A DNA stretch of 64,000 bases. Origin: Deltaproteobacteria bacterium HGW-Deltaproteobacteria-6 (GTDB lineage: Bacteria > Desulfobacterota > Syntrophia > Syntrophales > Smithellaceae). A program made the position numbers and the translations under genes. The stretch lies in the NCBI GenBank assembly GCA_002840435.1, contig PHAT01000002.1, forward strand, positions 328,696 to 392,695, in the 5' to 3' direction. Below are positions 27,403 through 37,495 of the stretch, one piece after another. Under the pieces are notes generated by a model that had not been told where the DNA came from, did no database searches, and saw nothing but the letters and a program-made list of their open reading frames with translations. Numbering within the stretch: the first letter of the stretch is position 1; each line of letters starts with the position of its first letter.

Positions 27403-27479
27403 ATTTGTCATCATCCGGCATGCCTCTTCTGAAATTCCAAATATGCAAAGGAGAGGTTTATGGAGAAAGGAGAAGACGG

Positions 27480-28022
27480 ATGAAAAAATTATTTTTCAAA
27501 ATGATTTTTCTGATGTTAGTGGTTTTGATACCGGTTTCGGTCATGGCGGAAGTCGATGTTAAAGTCCGTGTAAACATCCCTCTGCCTCCGGCGATTATTT
27601 TTCCGGGGCCGCCTCAGGTGGTGGTAATACCACAAACCGATGTCTATGCGGTTCCCGACGTTAATGATGACATATTCTTTTATAGCGGCTGGTGGTGGCG
27701 TCCCTGGGAAGGGCGATGGTATCGATCCCGTTACTATGATCGGGGTTGGGTTCATTATAACCGCGTGCCTGCTTTTTACAGAGAAGTTCCTCCGGGGTGG
27801 AGAAAGGACTACCGTGACCGCCGCTGGAAAGGATATGAGTGGGATCAACGCCGTATTCCACACCGTGACGCTGAAAAGAACTGGAAGGGTTGGAAAAGAA
27901 ACAAGCACTGGGAAAGAGAAAATAACTGGGGCGTAAAAGGAATGGATCGGATGCCACCCGGTCAGCAAAAGAAGTTCAGAGGGCAAGGTGACGGACCGGG
28001 AAGAGGGCATCGGGGCGATTGA
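27480..28022 (+). CDS. Secreted Trp/Tyr/Arg-rich protein of unknown function
   Basis: 180 residues. The ATG at 27480 has a GAGAAGGAGAAG leader and begins a signal peptide (MKKLFFKMIFLMLVVLIPVS, cleaved after VMA). The mature part starts with a Val/Pro-rich segment, then a strongly aromatic and basic region (GWWWRPWEGRWYRSRYYDRG) and a basic Gly-rich end. Similar small exported proteins occur in Geobacter and relatives without known function. Transcription ends at a clear hairpin. Confidence 0.75.
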   Translation: MKKLFFKMIFLMLVVLIPVSVMAEVDVKVRVNIPLPPAIIFPGPPQVVVIPQTDVYAVPDVNDDIFFYSGWWWRPWEGRWYRSRYYDRGWVHYNRVPAFYREVPPGWRKDYRDRRWKGYEWDQRRIPHRDAEKNWKGWKRNKHWERENNWGVKGMDRMPPGQQKKFRGQGDGPGRGHRGD

Positions 28023-28065
28023 GCTCGATGGCAGCACCGGTTATTGGCATCTGACCTGATACAAC

Positions 28066-28098
28066 AAAAAAGCCCCGTCACATCAGGCGGGGCTTTTT
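28066..28098. terminator. Bidirectional rho-independent terminator
   Basis: AAAAAAGCCCCG and CGGGGCTTTTT form a 7-base GC stem flanked by A and T runs, 10-base loop. It lies between convergent genes and can stop both the exported-protein and the paaK transcripts. Confidence 0.88.
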
Positions 28099-28115
28099 AC
28101 GTTTCATGATTAATA

Positions 28116-29417
28116 TTAAATCTGTCTTTTATCCAGCACTTTTCTGATTTTCCCGTCCTGCCTCGGGATGCTGTTGGCTTCAACCAGTTTTACGGAAGCA
28201 TTAATGCCGGCAATCGCGGTGATTCGTTTTTTTACCAATTCCAGAAAAGATCGCTGTTTTTGCAGTTCCAGCGCAAATATTTTATCCGTAATTTCAATGA
28301 TGACCTCCATGCTGTCCATCGCTTGTGTGCGCTCGACCACGATTTGATAGGGGGCTTCACCCTGCACCGCGCCGAAAACGGCTTCCTCGATTTGTGAGGG
28401 ATAAATGTTGACGCCTCTGATGATCAGCATGTCGTCGGAACGCCTGTTGATTCTTTTCATCCGCACCAGTGTCCGGCCGCAGGTACAAGGGGTGTAATCC
28501 AGGCTGGTCATGTCGCGGGTCCGGTAGCGAATTAACGGGAAAGCTTCCTTATTCAGTGTCGTAAGGACCAGTTCGCCTTCGGCGCCCGCCGGCAAGACCT
28601 TGCCTGTATCCGGATCAATGATCTCCGGAAGGAAAGCATCTTCATAGATATGCAGGCCGTTTTTGCAGAAACATTCACCGGCAATGCCGGGGCCGATCAC
28701 TTCCGACAGTCCGTAGTTGTCCGTTGCGTTAATCGCCAGGCCCTGTTCGATTTCATGACGCATCTTTTCCGACCAGGGTTCGCCGCCAAACAGTCCCACT
28801 TTCAGGGAAAGGGATTTGGGATTGATGCCCAACTGCTCCATCCGGCAGGCAAGTTCCAGAGCGTAACTGGGCGTGCTGACCAGCACGGTGGATTTATAAT
28901 CCTGCATAATCATGATCTGCCTTTCGGTGTTTCCCGTTCCCATGGGAATAACGGATGCACCGATCGTTTCAGCTCCGTAATGCAGCCCGAACGCGCCGGT
29001 GAAAAGGCCATAATGAAAAGTCACCTGAACCAGATCGTCACGGGTCACTCCGGCGGCTGTCATAAAACGCGCCACCAGATTGGACCAGATGCGGATATCA
29101 TTTTTCGTATAACCGGCTACAATCGGCTTGCTTCCCGTCCCGGAGGAGGAATGAATGCGGACAACCTCCCGAAGCGGCACGGCAAACATGCCGTAAGGAT
29201 AGTTATGATTCAGGTCATCTTTGGAGGTCAGCGGCAGTTTGGACAGGTCGGCAAGTGAAATGATGTCTTCGGGAATGGCGCCCAGTTCGTTGAATTGTTT
29301 CCGGTAATGGATGACATTTTTGTGAACTCTGTTGATGGTCGCCTGCAGGCGCTCCAATTGCATCTGTTCGAGTTCGTCCCGTGATATGCATTCATGAGTC
29401 GGGTCCCAAATATTCAT
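28116..29417 (-). CDS. paaK: Phenylacetate-CoA ligase-family enzyme
   Basis: 433 residues, AGGAGGGC ribosome site. The PaaK-type adenylation motifs are present: SSSGTGSKPIVAGYTKND, NYGLSEVIGPG, and the hinge RSDDMLIIRGVNIYPSQIE. Forms an aryl-acetyl- or related CoA thioester with ATP. In anaerobic deltaproteobacteria such ligases often accompany liv transporters and 2-oxoacid metabolism, so phenylacetate or another amino-acid-derived aryl acid is the likely substrate, but this is inference. First gene downstream of livF on the same strand, 52 bases apart, so possibly one operon. Confidence 0.9.
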   Translation of the reverse strand: MNIWDPTHECISRDELEQMQLERLQATINRVHKNVIHYRKQFNELGAIPEDIISLADLSKLPLTSKDDLNHNYPYGMFAVPLREVVRIHSSSGTGSKPIVAGYTKNDIRIWSNLVARFMTAAGVTRDDLVQVTFHYGLFTGAFGLHYGAETIGASVIPMGTGNTERQIMIMQDYKSTVLVSTPSYALELACRMEQLGINPKSLSLKVGLFGGEPWSEKMRHEIEQGLAINATDNYGLSEVIGPGIAGECFCKNGLHIYEDAFLPEIIDPDTGKVLPAGAEGELVLTTLNKEAFPLIRYRTRDMTSLDYTPCTCGRTLVRMKRINRRSDDMLIIRGVNIYPSQIEEAVFGAVQGEAPYQIVVERTQAMDSMEVIIEITDKIFALELQKQRSFLELVKKRITAIAGINASVKLVEANSIPRQDGKIRKVLDKRQI

Positions 29418-29469
29418 AAAGCCCTCCTGAGGAAATAGTAAATAATTGTGGCACTAAAACAATTCTGAA

Positions 29470-30213
<744 letters not shown>

Positions 30214-30216
30214 CTG

Positions 30217-30969
30217 TTAATCCTCGCCAAGATAGGCGGCGATCACCGCCTGATTCTCCTGAATTTCACGCGGCGTGCCGTGCGCCAGTTTCTTTCCCAG
30301 GTTCAGCACGACAATGGATTCGCATACATCCATGACCAGCTCCATGTCATGCTCGACCAGCACCAGGGTGATGCCCAGGTCCTGAATTTTGTGGATCAGT
30401 TCCGCAAGCCCCGCCGTTTCACGGCTGTTTAATCCTGCTGCGGGTTCGTCCATCAGGATAATCTGCGGCTCCACCGCCATGGCCCGGGAAATCTCCAGAA
30501 GCCTGCCCTTGCCGAACGGCAAATTACAGGCCGCCACATCGGCCACATCGACAAGGCCCGTAAACTCCAGCCATCGGTACGCCTTTTCCCTGACAATTTT
30601 TTCTTCCCGGATCTGAAAGGGGAGCTTGAACGCGCAGGAAAAAATACCGCTTTTGCTTTTGGTATGCAGGCCGACCATTACATTTTCCAGAACCGACATC
30701 TGACCGAAAAGCTCCACGTTCTGAAAGGTGCGCACCAGGCCGAGCCCCGCCAGCACTTCCGGCTCAAAAAAGGAGATGTTTTTTTCACCCAGATAAACTT
30801 TTCCTTCGGTCTGCGTGTAAAGCCCCGTCACGATATTAAACAAAGTTGTTTTACCGGCGCCATTGGGGCCGATGATACCGGTTATGGAGCGCGGCGCAAC
30901 GGAGAATGAAACATCCGTAAGGGCCGTTAATCCGCCGAATATCTGGGTGATGCCTTCAACTCTTAGCAT
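30217..30969 (-). CDS. livG: Branched-chain amino acid ABC transporter, ATP-binding protein LivG
   Basis: 250 residues. Walker A GPNGAGKTT, LivG-typical RTFQNVELF, a signature-region GKGRLLEISRAM and Walker B IILMDEPAAGLN. The usual LSxGxQR signature is replaced by LPFGKGRLLEI, a common variant in LivG. Its start overlaps the end of livM by 14 bases, indicating coupled translation. Confidence 0.93.
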   Translation of the reverse strand: MLRVEGITQIFGGLTALTDVSFSVAPRSITGIIGPNGAGKTTLFNIVTGLYTQTEGKVYLGEKNISFFEPEVLAGLGLVRTFQNVELFGQMSVLENVMVGLHTKSKSGIFSCAFKLPFQIREEKIVREKAYRWLEFTGLVDVADVAACNLPFGKGRLLEISRAMAVEPQIILMDEPAAGLNSRETAGLAELIHKIQDLGITLVLVEHDMELVMDVCESIVVLNLGKKLAHGTPREIQENQAVIAAYLGED

Positions 30970-31927
30970 TCCGGGCGCCCCCTTTGTCGATGATGATTTT
31001 AAACAACGCCTCCAGACCGCCGATCAGGCCCCTGGGCATGAACATGGTGATTAAAATCAGCATCAGGCCGTAGATGACGATATCGAAATCACGAAATACC
31101 CGCAGAAATTCAGGCAGCATGGTTAAAATTGCCGCACCCAGAAATGAACCATAGATGCTTCCTAAACCGCCGATAATGATCATGGTCAACACTTCAACGG
31201 AGAAGTTGAATCCGAAGGACGTGGGAGAGATAAACGTCATGGTATGCGCGTACAAACTGCCGGCAATGGCGGAAAAAAGCGCCGAGATCGTGAAGATCTG
31301 AACTTTCAGGATGCGGGCGTTAACGCCCATGACGCGGGCGGCGACTTCGGAATCGTTGATGGCCCGGAGGGCCCGTCCGATTCGGGATTGGGACAGATTG
31401 ATCGACAGCAGCATGACCCCGAGTGTGATTACCCACACCAGATAATAATTGTTCCGGTCGTTATCAAAAACCAGGGGGCCCAGCCGGAGATTGGGAATGC
31501 CGGACAATCCGGAGGGGCCGCCGGTCCAGTCGACTGTTTCATTGAAAATAATATAGATGATAATGCCAAAGCCCAGTGTTGCCATGGCCAGATAATGGCC
31601 TTTGAGTTTTAAGATCGGGAAACCGATAAAAAAGGCCAGCCCGGCGGCGCAGAGTGCGGCTATCACCAATGCCAGCCAGGGATCGACGGGAAATCTGGTT
31701 GTCAGGATGCCGGATACATAAGCGCCCAAACCAAAGAAAGCTGCGTGTCCCAGAGAAATCTGGCCGGCGTATCCCAGAAGCAGGTTCAGTGCCACGGCCA
31801 GCAATGTATTAATGCCGATGAAGACCAGGACGTTGAGAAAATAACTGCCTTTTAAAAATAAAGGTACCACAAGAACAATGAGGGCAAAAAGGGCAAAAAT
31901 GAGAATCTGGCGTTTTTCTTTGATCAT
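30956..31927 (-). CDS. livM: Branched-chain amino acid ABC transporter permease LivM
   Basis: 323 residues, eight to ten membrane helices. The permease motif GYAGQISLGHAAFFGLGAY and the EAA-like loop (RIGRALRAINDSEVAARVMG) are typical of LivM. Forms the channel with LivH. The gene sits between livH and livG in the standard order. Confidence 0.93.
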   Translation of the reverse strand: MIKEKRQILIFALFALIVLVVPLFLKGSYFLNVLVFIGINTLLAVALNLLLGYAGQISLGHAAFFGLGAYVSGILTTRFPVDPWLALVIAALCAAGLAFFIGFPILKLKGHYLAMATLGFGIIIYIIFNETVDWTGGPSGLSGIPNLRLGPLVFDNDRNNYYLVWVITLGVMLLSINLSQSRIGRALRAINDSEVAARVMGVNARILKVQIFTISALFSAIAGSLYAHTMTFISPTSFGFNFSVEVLTMIIIGGLGSIYGSFLGAAILTMLPEFLRVFRDFDIVIYGLMLILITMFMPRGLIGGLEALFKIIIDKGGARNAKS

Positions 31928-31961
31928 AATCTTACAGAGTATCCGAGAGATTGAATCGTCA

Positions 31962-32846
31962 CTACACTCTCTGCGTTTCCTTTTGTTTGAATAAACCTTC
32001 CGGACGAATAAAAAGAATCAACAACAGAATAATAAAAGCAATGGCGTCTTTATAAGACGCGGAAATGTAGCCCGCGCCCAATGATTCCAGCAAGCCCAGC
32101 AGCAGTCCGCCCAGGATTGTTCCCAGGCCGCTGCTCATTCCGCCGATAATGACCGCGCAGAATCCTTTTATCCCCAGCATAATGCCGACATCGTAGGACG
32201 TCATGGTGAGCGGGGCGATGATAATGCCGGCCATCGATCCGATGGCGGAGCTTACCACAAACGACAACAGAACCATGATTTTAACATCAATGCCGACCAG
32301 GCTTGCGGCATGGGCATTATAAGCGCAGGCGCGCATGGCTTTGCCGAGAATGCTGTAGCTGAAGAACAACTTGTTGGCAATGATGATGAAAAAGGTGATG
32401 CCGAAGATCCAAAGATGCTGGGGCATAATCGTCGCTCCATAAACATAAAGCGGATCATTGCCGGAAAAGGCGGGCAGGGCGTGAGTGTCTTTTCCCCAGA
32501 TCAGCATGGCGGCGCCGCGGATAAAAATACTGGCGCCGATGGTAATGATCACCAGACTTAACGGTTTGACGTTTTTCAGGGGGCGAATAGCCAGACGTTC
32601 GAAGAGAATTCCGACCAGCGTGGAAAAAACAATGGCAAGTATTATAGCCGGTACAAGGGGCAGATTTAAAAAAGTCAGAATAAATATGGTGAACATGCCG
32701 CCCAGCATGACAAATTCGCCCTGGGCAAAATTAAGAATGCCTGTGGCATTATGAATGATGGCAAAACCGAAACCAATCAAGGCGTAGATTGCGCCGTTGG
32801 AAAGCCCGGTTAAGATATACTGAACGAGTTGGCCTGGATTGTCCAT
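31962..32846 (-). CDS. livH: Branched-chain amino acid ABC transporter permease LivH
   Basis: 294 residues with seven or eight membrane helices. Characteristic motifs are LSNGAIYALIGFGFAIIHNA, GILNFAQGEFVMLGG and the loop LGKAMRACAYNAHAASLVGI. Partner of LivM. Separated from the binding-protein gene by a strong intercistronic hairpin. Confidence 0.93.
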   Translation of the reverse strand: MDNPGQLVQYILTGLSNGAIYALIGFGFAIIHNATGILNFAQGEFVMLGGMFTIFILTFLNLPLVPAIILAIVFSTLVGILFERLAIRPLKNVKPLSLVIITIGASIFIRGAAMLIWGKDTHALPAFSGNDPLYVYGATIMPQHLWIFGITFFIIIANKLFFSYSILGKAMRACAYNAHAASLVGIDVKIMVLLSFVVSSAIGSMAGIIIAPLTMTSYDVGIMLGIKGFCAVIIGGMSSGLGTILGGLLLGLLESLGAGYISASYKDAIAFIILLLILFIRPEGLFKQKETQRV

Positions 32847-32875
32847 TTGCTGCTTTATTTACCCATTCCATTGAT

Positions 32876-32920
32876 TATGAACAGCGGCGCAGGCATTGTT
32901 TTCCCGCGCCGCTGTTCATT
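32876..32920 (-). promoter_or_regulatory. Intercistronic hairpin between livK and livH
   Basis: GAACAGCGGCGC (32879-32890) pairs perfectly with GCGCCGCTGTTC (32906-32917); two flanking pairs extend the stem to 14, with a 15-base loop. There is no T-run on the minus strand, so it looks like an mRNA-stabilising or partial-termination hairpin that keeps the binding protein in excess, as known for other ABC operons. Confidence 0.6.
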
Positions 32921-32938
32921 GAAAAAGACAATAGCCTA

Positions 32939-34096
32939 CTATTTAACTAAATTCCAGTTCTGGTTTTTAACCTCTACCAGGACAAAAGCATCTTTGGTCA
33001 ATCCGGCATGATCCTGCGCCGAGTAACTGAATGTTCCGCCGATGCCGGCGAATTTTGACGTCTTTTCCAGTTGATCACGAATAGCGGAAGGTTGATCTCC
33101 AGCTTTCTCAATAGCGCCTTTCAACAGCATCATTGCATCCCAGGCATGCCCGCCGAAGTGATCGCCTTCGACTTTGTATACTTTCTTATAGCTGTTGACG
33201 TAACTTAACAGCGCCTTTTTCTGAGGATCGTTTTTGGGGATCTGGCTTGCCACAATAACGCGGCCGGACGGGAGTATGATTCCCTCTGCGGCATTGCCCG
33301 CCAGCTCGATAAATTTCCTGGAGGACACACCATGGCTCATAAACAGAGGGACTTTTATCCCCAGTTGTTTGATGTTTCTTGCGACAATGGCAGGCCCCGG
33401 ATTGGTTCCCCAGCAGATAACCGCCTGTGCGCCGCTGGCGCGGATTTTCGTCAATTGCGCGGTCATATCCGTATCTTTCGGCCCGTAAGTTTCATTGGAA
33501 ATGATTGTGATGCCGAAGGCCTTGGCATGGGCTACCAGCTGCTCGCGCCCCGAAGAGCCAAAGCCGTCAGATACCGTCAAAATAGCTATTTTACTGATTT
33601 TCTGTTTATTCAGGTGTTCATAAATTTTTGCCACGGCCAGAGCGTCATTCTGAGCTGTTTTAAATACCCATTTTTTAACCGGGTCGGTTATCTTGATTCC
33701 CGCGGCGCAGGAAATCAGCGGTATTCCGGCCTTCTCGACAACCGGGATGATCGCCATGGAATCACCTGTAGTGCTGGGTCCGATGATCGCCGCAACTTTA
33801 TCATCTTTAATCAGTTTATTGACGCCTTGTACCGCTTTGGCCGGATCTCCCTGCGTGTCAATGACAACCAGGTCCAGCTTGCGTCCCTTGATGCCGCCGG
33901 CTTTGTTGATCTCATCCACGACCATTTGAGCCGTGTTGCGCTCCGGTTCACCTAAGAATGCCGCCGGGCCGGAAACAGAAAATAATGCGCCGATTTTGAT
34001 CGGAGGAGCCGCAAAAGCCGGCGTTCCTGCCATCATACCGATCAACATTGTGAAGATAAACGAGAAAACTACTTTTGAAAAAAGTCCCCTTTTCAT
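32939..34096 (-). CDS. livK: Branched-chain amino acid-type ABC transporter substrate-binding protein
   Basis: 385 residues. A signal peptide (MKRGLFSKVVFSFIFTMLIG, cleaved after AFA) is followed by the two-lobed type I periplasmic binding fold: KIGALFSVSGPAAFLGEP, IIGPSTTGDSMAIIPVVEKA and the late KGAIEKAG region. Ligand may be a branched-chain amino acid or, given the aryl-CoA ligase downstream, an aromatic compound. GGGAGGAAG ribosome site. First gene of the liv operon. Confidence 0.9.
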   Translation of the reverse strand: MKRGLFSKVVFSFIFTMLIGMMAGTPAFAAPPIKIGALFSVSGPAAFLGEPERNTAQMVVDEINKAGGIKGRKLDLVVIDTQGDPAKAVQGVNKLIKDDKVAAIIGPSTTGDSMAIIPVVEKAGIPLISCAAGIKITDPVKKWVFKTAQNDALAVAKIYEHLNKQKISKIAILTVSDGFGSSGREQLVAHAKAFGITIISNETYGPKDTDMTAQLTKIRASGAQAVICWGTNPGPAIVARNIKQLGIKVPLFMSHGVSSRKFIELAGNAAEGIILPSGRVIVASQIPKNDPQKKALLSYVNSYKKVYKVEGDHFGGHAWDAMMLLKGAIEKAGDQPSAIRDQLEKTSKFAGIGGTFSYSAQDHAGLTKDAFVLVEVKNQNWNLVK

Positions 34097-34375
34097 TTGA
34101 CTTACTTCCTCCCAAGTTTTAATTGTTTTTCAAAAAAACACAAACGTATTACATGCTGTCTGTGATATTGACTGAATGATTGGTGATGATTTAGGGCAAG
34201 CCTGCTTACCAGATTTTGCTAGGCAAGCAGGCACAGATACATATAGGTGTAGTAAGGCGAGGATTTGCTTATGGAAAATTCATGCATATCGGTGTCCATA
34301 ACGTTATAATGCTGTGGCTAATATGTGATTTGACCGGATGTGTCAAGCGGTATTTAATGATATCAACGCTGATTT

Positions 34376-34672
34376 TCAGCTTTGCTTTTGCCTGTCCTTT
34401 AACTTGTCCAATTCCTCGCGATAGCGTTCGGCTTCCGCTTTGGCTGATTCTATCTCTTCTTTTGCTTTTTCCAGTTCTTCGTCCTGTCTTTGTCTTTCTT
34501 CGCGGATTTTATCCTGAATTTCGTCAAAACCGACATAAACAGCCAGGGCGCCTCCCAGGAGCATGAAGATCGGCAGTGCGCCCTGTATAAGGTTTATAAA
34601 ATGACCCCACCAGTAGATCAAACTGATCAGACCTAAAACTGCGGCAACGGTTCCTCCCGTCAGCAAAGACAT
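34376..34672 (-). CDS. Small membrane-anchored coiled-coil protein
   Basis: 98 residues from the ATG at 34670-34672, which has CCGGAGGTTGG just upstream. Two hydrophobic segments (about 3-20 and 25-47) are followed by a 45-residue highly charged helix (EIQDKIREERQRQDEELEKA and beyond) likely to form a coiled coil in the cytoplasm. I do not recognise a family. It stands alone between livK and the his genes, on the opposite strand from the latter. Confidence 0.65.
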   Translation of the reverse strand: MSLLTGGTVAAVLGLISLIYWWGHFINLIQGALPIFMLLGGALAVYVGFDEIQDKIREERQRQDEELEKAKEEIESAKAEAERYREELDKLKDRQKQS

Positions 34673-34868
34673 AATCCAACCTCCGGATAATAGATTCAAA
34701 TAATTCTGATCAATTTACGATTGCATTTTTTATCATGAATAAAATGGTTAGGCAAGTCGGAAATAGATGATTATTAAGATAAAATTTTACTTGATTTAAT
34801 GGGATTCATCATTTAAACATTATAGTTTCTTAAAGCTAGTGGAATAAACCATGTGAATGAAGGGTACT

Positions 34869-35243
34869 ATGATTGAACCAAATTTTAATAAAACCGACGG
34901 GCTGGTGCCGGCCATCGTTCAAGATGCTGAAACAAAAGATATATTGATGCTGGCGTATATGAACAAGGAATCCTGGGAGCAGACTCTGCAATCCGGGAAG
35001 GCGACTTTCTGGAGTCGATCCAGGCAGAAACTCTGGCTGAAGGGTGAAAGCTCCGGGCATGTTCAAATTGTAAAGGATATTTACATCGATTGCGATGATG
35101 ACACAATTTTATTGCAGGTGGAACAATTGGGCGGGGCGGCCTGTCACACGGGGCACCGGTCCTGTTTTTACCGGAAACTTGCAGGCAAAGATTTTGTTGT
35201 TGAAGGCGAAAAGATTTTTGATCCGAAGGATGTGTATAAATGA
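34869..35243 (+). CDS. hisI: Phosphoribosyl-AMP cyclohydrolase
   Basis: 124 residues, monofunctional HisI without a fused HisE. Opens the adenine ring of PR-AMP in histidine synthesis. Zinc/magnesium ligands are visible in [17 protein letters not shown] and [15 protein letters not shown] at 34869 chosen, with AAGGG just upstream; the next gene starts inside its stop (ATGA overlap). Confidence 0.95.
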   Translation: MIEPNFNKTDGLVPAIVQDAETKDILMLAYMNKESWEQTLQSGKATFWSRSRQKLWLKGESSGHVQIVKDIYIDCDDDTILLQVEQLGGAACHTGHRSCFYRKLAGKDFVVEGEKIFDPKDVYK

Positions 35244-36112
35244 ATATTTTAAAATTGGGCATCCCCAAAGGGAGCCTGGAAAACAATACGGTTGATTTAT
35301 TCAAAAAAGCCGGTTGGCGCATTACCTACGACAGCCGCAGCTACTTTCCCGATATCGATGATCCGGAAATCAATTGCACACTGGTGCGGGCGCAGGAAAT
35401 GTCCCGCTATATCGAAGACGGACACCTGGATCTGGGGCTGACCGGCATCGACTGGATTATGGAGAATAACTCCGATGTGGTGGCGGTGCAGGATCTGGTT
35501 TATTCCAAGGTTTCCACGCGGCAGGCGCGCTGGGTGCTGGTGGTGCGGGATGATTCGCCGGTCCGCTCGATTGAGGATATGGAAGGCAAACACATCTCGA
35601 CGGAGCTTGTTCAGTTTACCAAGCGCTACTTTGCTGAGAAGAATATCAAGGTGAGTGTGGAGTTTTCCTGGGGCGCGACTGAGGCGAAGGTGGTGGATGG
35701 TCTGGTGGATGCGGTTGTGGAAGTCACCGAAACAGGTTCGACCATCCGGGCTAATAAATTGCGGATTGTGCATGAACTGATGAGAACCAATACACAGTTG
35801 ATTGCCAACCGGGCGGCCTGGAATGATCCGTGGAAGCGTAAAAAGATTGAACAGATCCGGACGCTGCTTACCGGGTCGCTTCTGGCAATGGGCAAAGTCG
35901 GTTTGAAACTCAATGTCTCCAAGGCAAATCTCGATCGCGTCATGAAGCTTTTGCCGGCGCTCAAAGCTCCGACTATTTCCAGCCTCTATTCCGAAGAATG
36001 GTTTGCCATTGAGTCCGTTATCGATACAGGCGTCGTGCGGGATCTGATTCCGCAGTTGCTGGATGCGGGAGCCGAAGGCATTATTGAATATCCTTTGAAC
36101 AAAGTCATATAA
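35240..36112 (+). CDS. hisG: ATP phosphoribosyltransferase, long form
   Basis: 290 residues, the long HisG class with a C-terminal ACT-like histidine-binding regulatory domain (about 215-290), so no HisZ is needed. The phosphate/PRPP-binding part includes [20 protein letters not shown] and the N-terminal LGIPKGSLE. First committed step of histidine synthesis, feedback-inhibited by histidine. Overlaps hisI by four bases. Confidence 0.95.
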   Translation: MNILKLGIPKGSLENNTVDLFKKAGWRITYDSRSYFPDIDDPEINCTLVRAQEMSRYIEDGHLDLGLTGIDWIMENNSDVVAVQDLVYSKVSTRQARWVLVVRDDSPVRSIEDMEGKHISTELVQFTKRYFAEKNIKVSVEFSWGATEAKVVDGLVDAVVEVTETGSTIRANKLRIVHELMRTNTQLIANRAAWNDPWKRKKIEQIRTLLTGSLLAMGKVGLKLNVSKANLDRVMKLLPALKAPTISSLYSEEWFAIESVIDTGVVRDLIPQLLDAGAEGIIEYPLNKVI

Positions 36113-36126
36113 TCCGGAGGGCAGGT

Positions 36127-36714
36127 ATGGCCAGAAAAGCAAAGATTGTCCGCAAAACAACGGAAACGGATATTGCGCTGGACATTGATTTGGATAAATC
36201 CGCCGGCAGTAAAATCGATACGACCATTCCTTTTTTTAATCATATGCTGGAATTATTTGTCCGTCACGGCCAGTTCAGGCTTATGATTAAGAGCACAGGC
36301 GATACTGAAATCGACGATCATCATCTGGTCGAAGATCTGGGCATTTGTCTGGGGCAGGCGGTCAAGGAGGCGCTGGGTAAGAAGACGGGCATCAACCGCT
36401 ACGGTTCGGCGTCCGTGCCGATGGACGAGTGCTTGTGCCGCGTCGACATTGATATTTCCGGGCGCCCCTATTTGATTTACAAGGTCCGCTATGAGCGCCG
36501 GAAGATCGGCGGATTTGACCCGGCTCTGGTGAAAGAATTTTTCAAGGCTTTTACCGATCACAGCGGCATTACACTGCATATTAATCTTGCCTACGGCAGC
36601 AACAGTCATCATATTATCGAAGCAGTTTTTAAAGCTTTTGCACGCGCTCTGAGGCAGGCGGTAAATGTCAACCCGGAAATTTCAGGTGTTCTGTCTACGA
36701 AAGGGACGCTTTAA
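36127..36714 (+). CDS. hisB: Imidazoleglycerol-phosphate dehydratase
   Basis: 195 residues, monofunctional. Metal-binding motifs FFNHMLELFVRHG, DDHHLVEDLGICLG and NSHHIIEAVFKAFARAL contain the expected His clusters for the dinuclear manganese site. GGAGGGCAGGT ribosome site, 14 bases after hisG. Confidence 0.96.
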   Translation: MARKAKIVRKTTETDIALDIDLDKSAGSKIDTTIPFFNHMLELFVRHGQFRLMIKSTGDTEIDDHHLVEDLGICLGQAVKEALGKKTGINRYGSASVPMDECLCRVDIDISGRPYLIYKVRYERRKIGGFDPALVKEFFKAFTDHSGITLHINLAYGSNSHHIIEAVFKAFARALRQAVNVNPEISGVLSTKGTL

Positions 36715-36726
36715 TAGAAAGGCCAG

Positions 36727-37419
36727 GTGTTTAAATTGCAAAATATTTTATGGATGAGAAAGATTGGCTGCGCAATATTGCTTTTAGGACTTGTTGTCTT
36801 TGCCCCCTATCCGCTTCAGGCGCAGGAAAATACAAAGTCCATCGATAAAACTTTAAAGAAATTAGCGGTCATTCCTTTTCAGGCGGTGCACCTGGAAGAC
36901 GGATCGTCAACCGTCAGGTGTCCGGTTTGCGGCAGTGTGAATTCCAGCGGTACGATTGTCAAAGGCGCCGAAAAAATTGTTGAGGAAATTTTCACCGGTA
37001 AACTGAAAGATTTGAAGGATGTTGAGATCATCTCTTCGGCAAGAGTGGCGGGCGCCTATCAACGAATTTCAACGGATTCTCTGAAGCAGCCCTTATCGAA
37101 GATTATTCAAAAAGTCGGAAATGAATTGCACGCGGACGTTCTGGCTGTAGGCTTCGTATATCGCTATCGTGAAAGAGTAGGTTATGACTATTCCGCGGAG
37201 CGCCCCGCGTCTGTCGCTTTTGAAATCCATCTGATTTCCGTCAAGGACGGCAGTACGCTGTGGCGTGGTATTTATGATAATACGCAGAAATCATTAATGG
37301 AAGACGTTTTGCAGGCTCCTTCTTTTTTTAAAGGCGGCGCCAAGTGGGTCACCGCGCGCGAATTAGCGAGAATTGGCATTGATGATGTATTTAAAACGTT
37401 TCCCGGCTTTGAGCGCTGA
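36727..37419 (+). CDS. Exported protein of unknown function inside the his cluster
   Basis: Up to 230 residues beginning at a GTG (36727); a downstream ATG at 36754 is an alternative start. A signal peptide (MRKIGCAILLLGLVVFAPYP, then LQAQ) leads to a periplasmic domain with one CPVCG pair early on and the fold of small lipoprotein-like alpha/beta proteins (LAVIPFQAV; ADVLAVGFVYRYRERVG; VAFEIHLISVKDGSTLWRG). The last motif resembles DUF799/GNA1162-like or TolB-N-like outer-membrane biogenesis proteins. It does not belong to histidine synthesis; its co-transcription may be incidental. Confidence 0.7.
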   Translation: MFKLQNILWMRKIGCAILLLGLVVFAPYPLQAQENTKSIDKTLKKLAVIPFQAVHLEDGSSTVRCPVCGSVNSSGTIVKGAEKIVEEIFTGKLKDLKDVEIISSARVAGAYQRISTDSLKQPLSKIIQKVGNELHADVLAVGFVYRYRERVGYDYSAERPASVAFEIHLISVKDGSTLWRGIYDNTQKSLMEDVLQAPSFFKGGAKWVTARELARIGIDDVFKTFPGFER

Positions 37420-37495
37420 TGGCATGCCGGCATACAGCGGTCAGGGGATGCCCTGAACTGATATTCTGAACCAGTTTCCATAAAGGAGTTTTACT

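Noticed and set aside
27460-27483. Possible seven-codon leader peptide before the exported protein
   Set aside because: ATG behind AAAGGAGAGG with a stop overlapping the next ATG is seen, but the sequence is purine-rich by nature and could be chance; no attenuator structure follows.
34200-34232. Hairpin GCCTGCTT/AAGCAGGC upstream of livK
   Set aside because: Eight pairs with a 17-base loop and no T-run or known regulator pattern; too weak to call.
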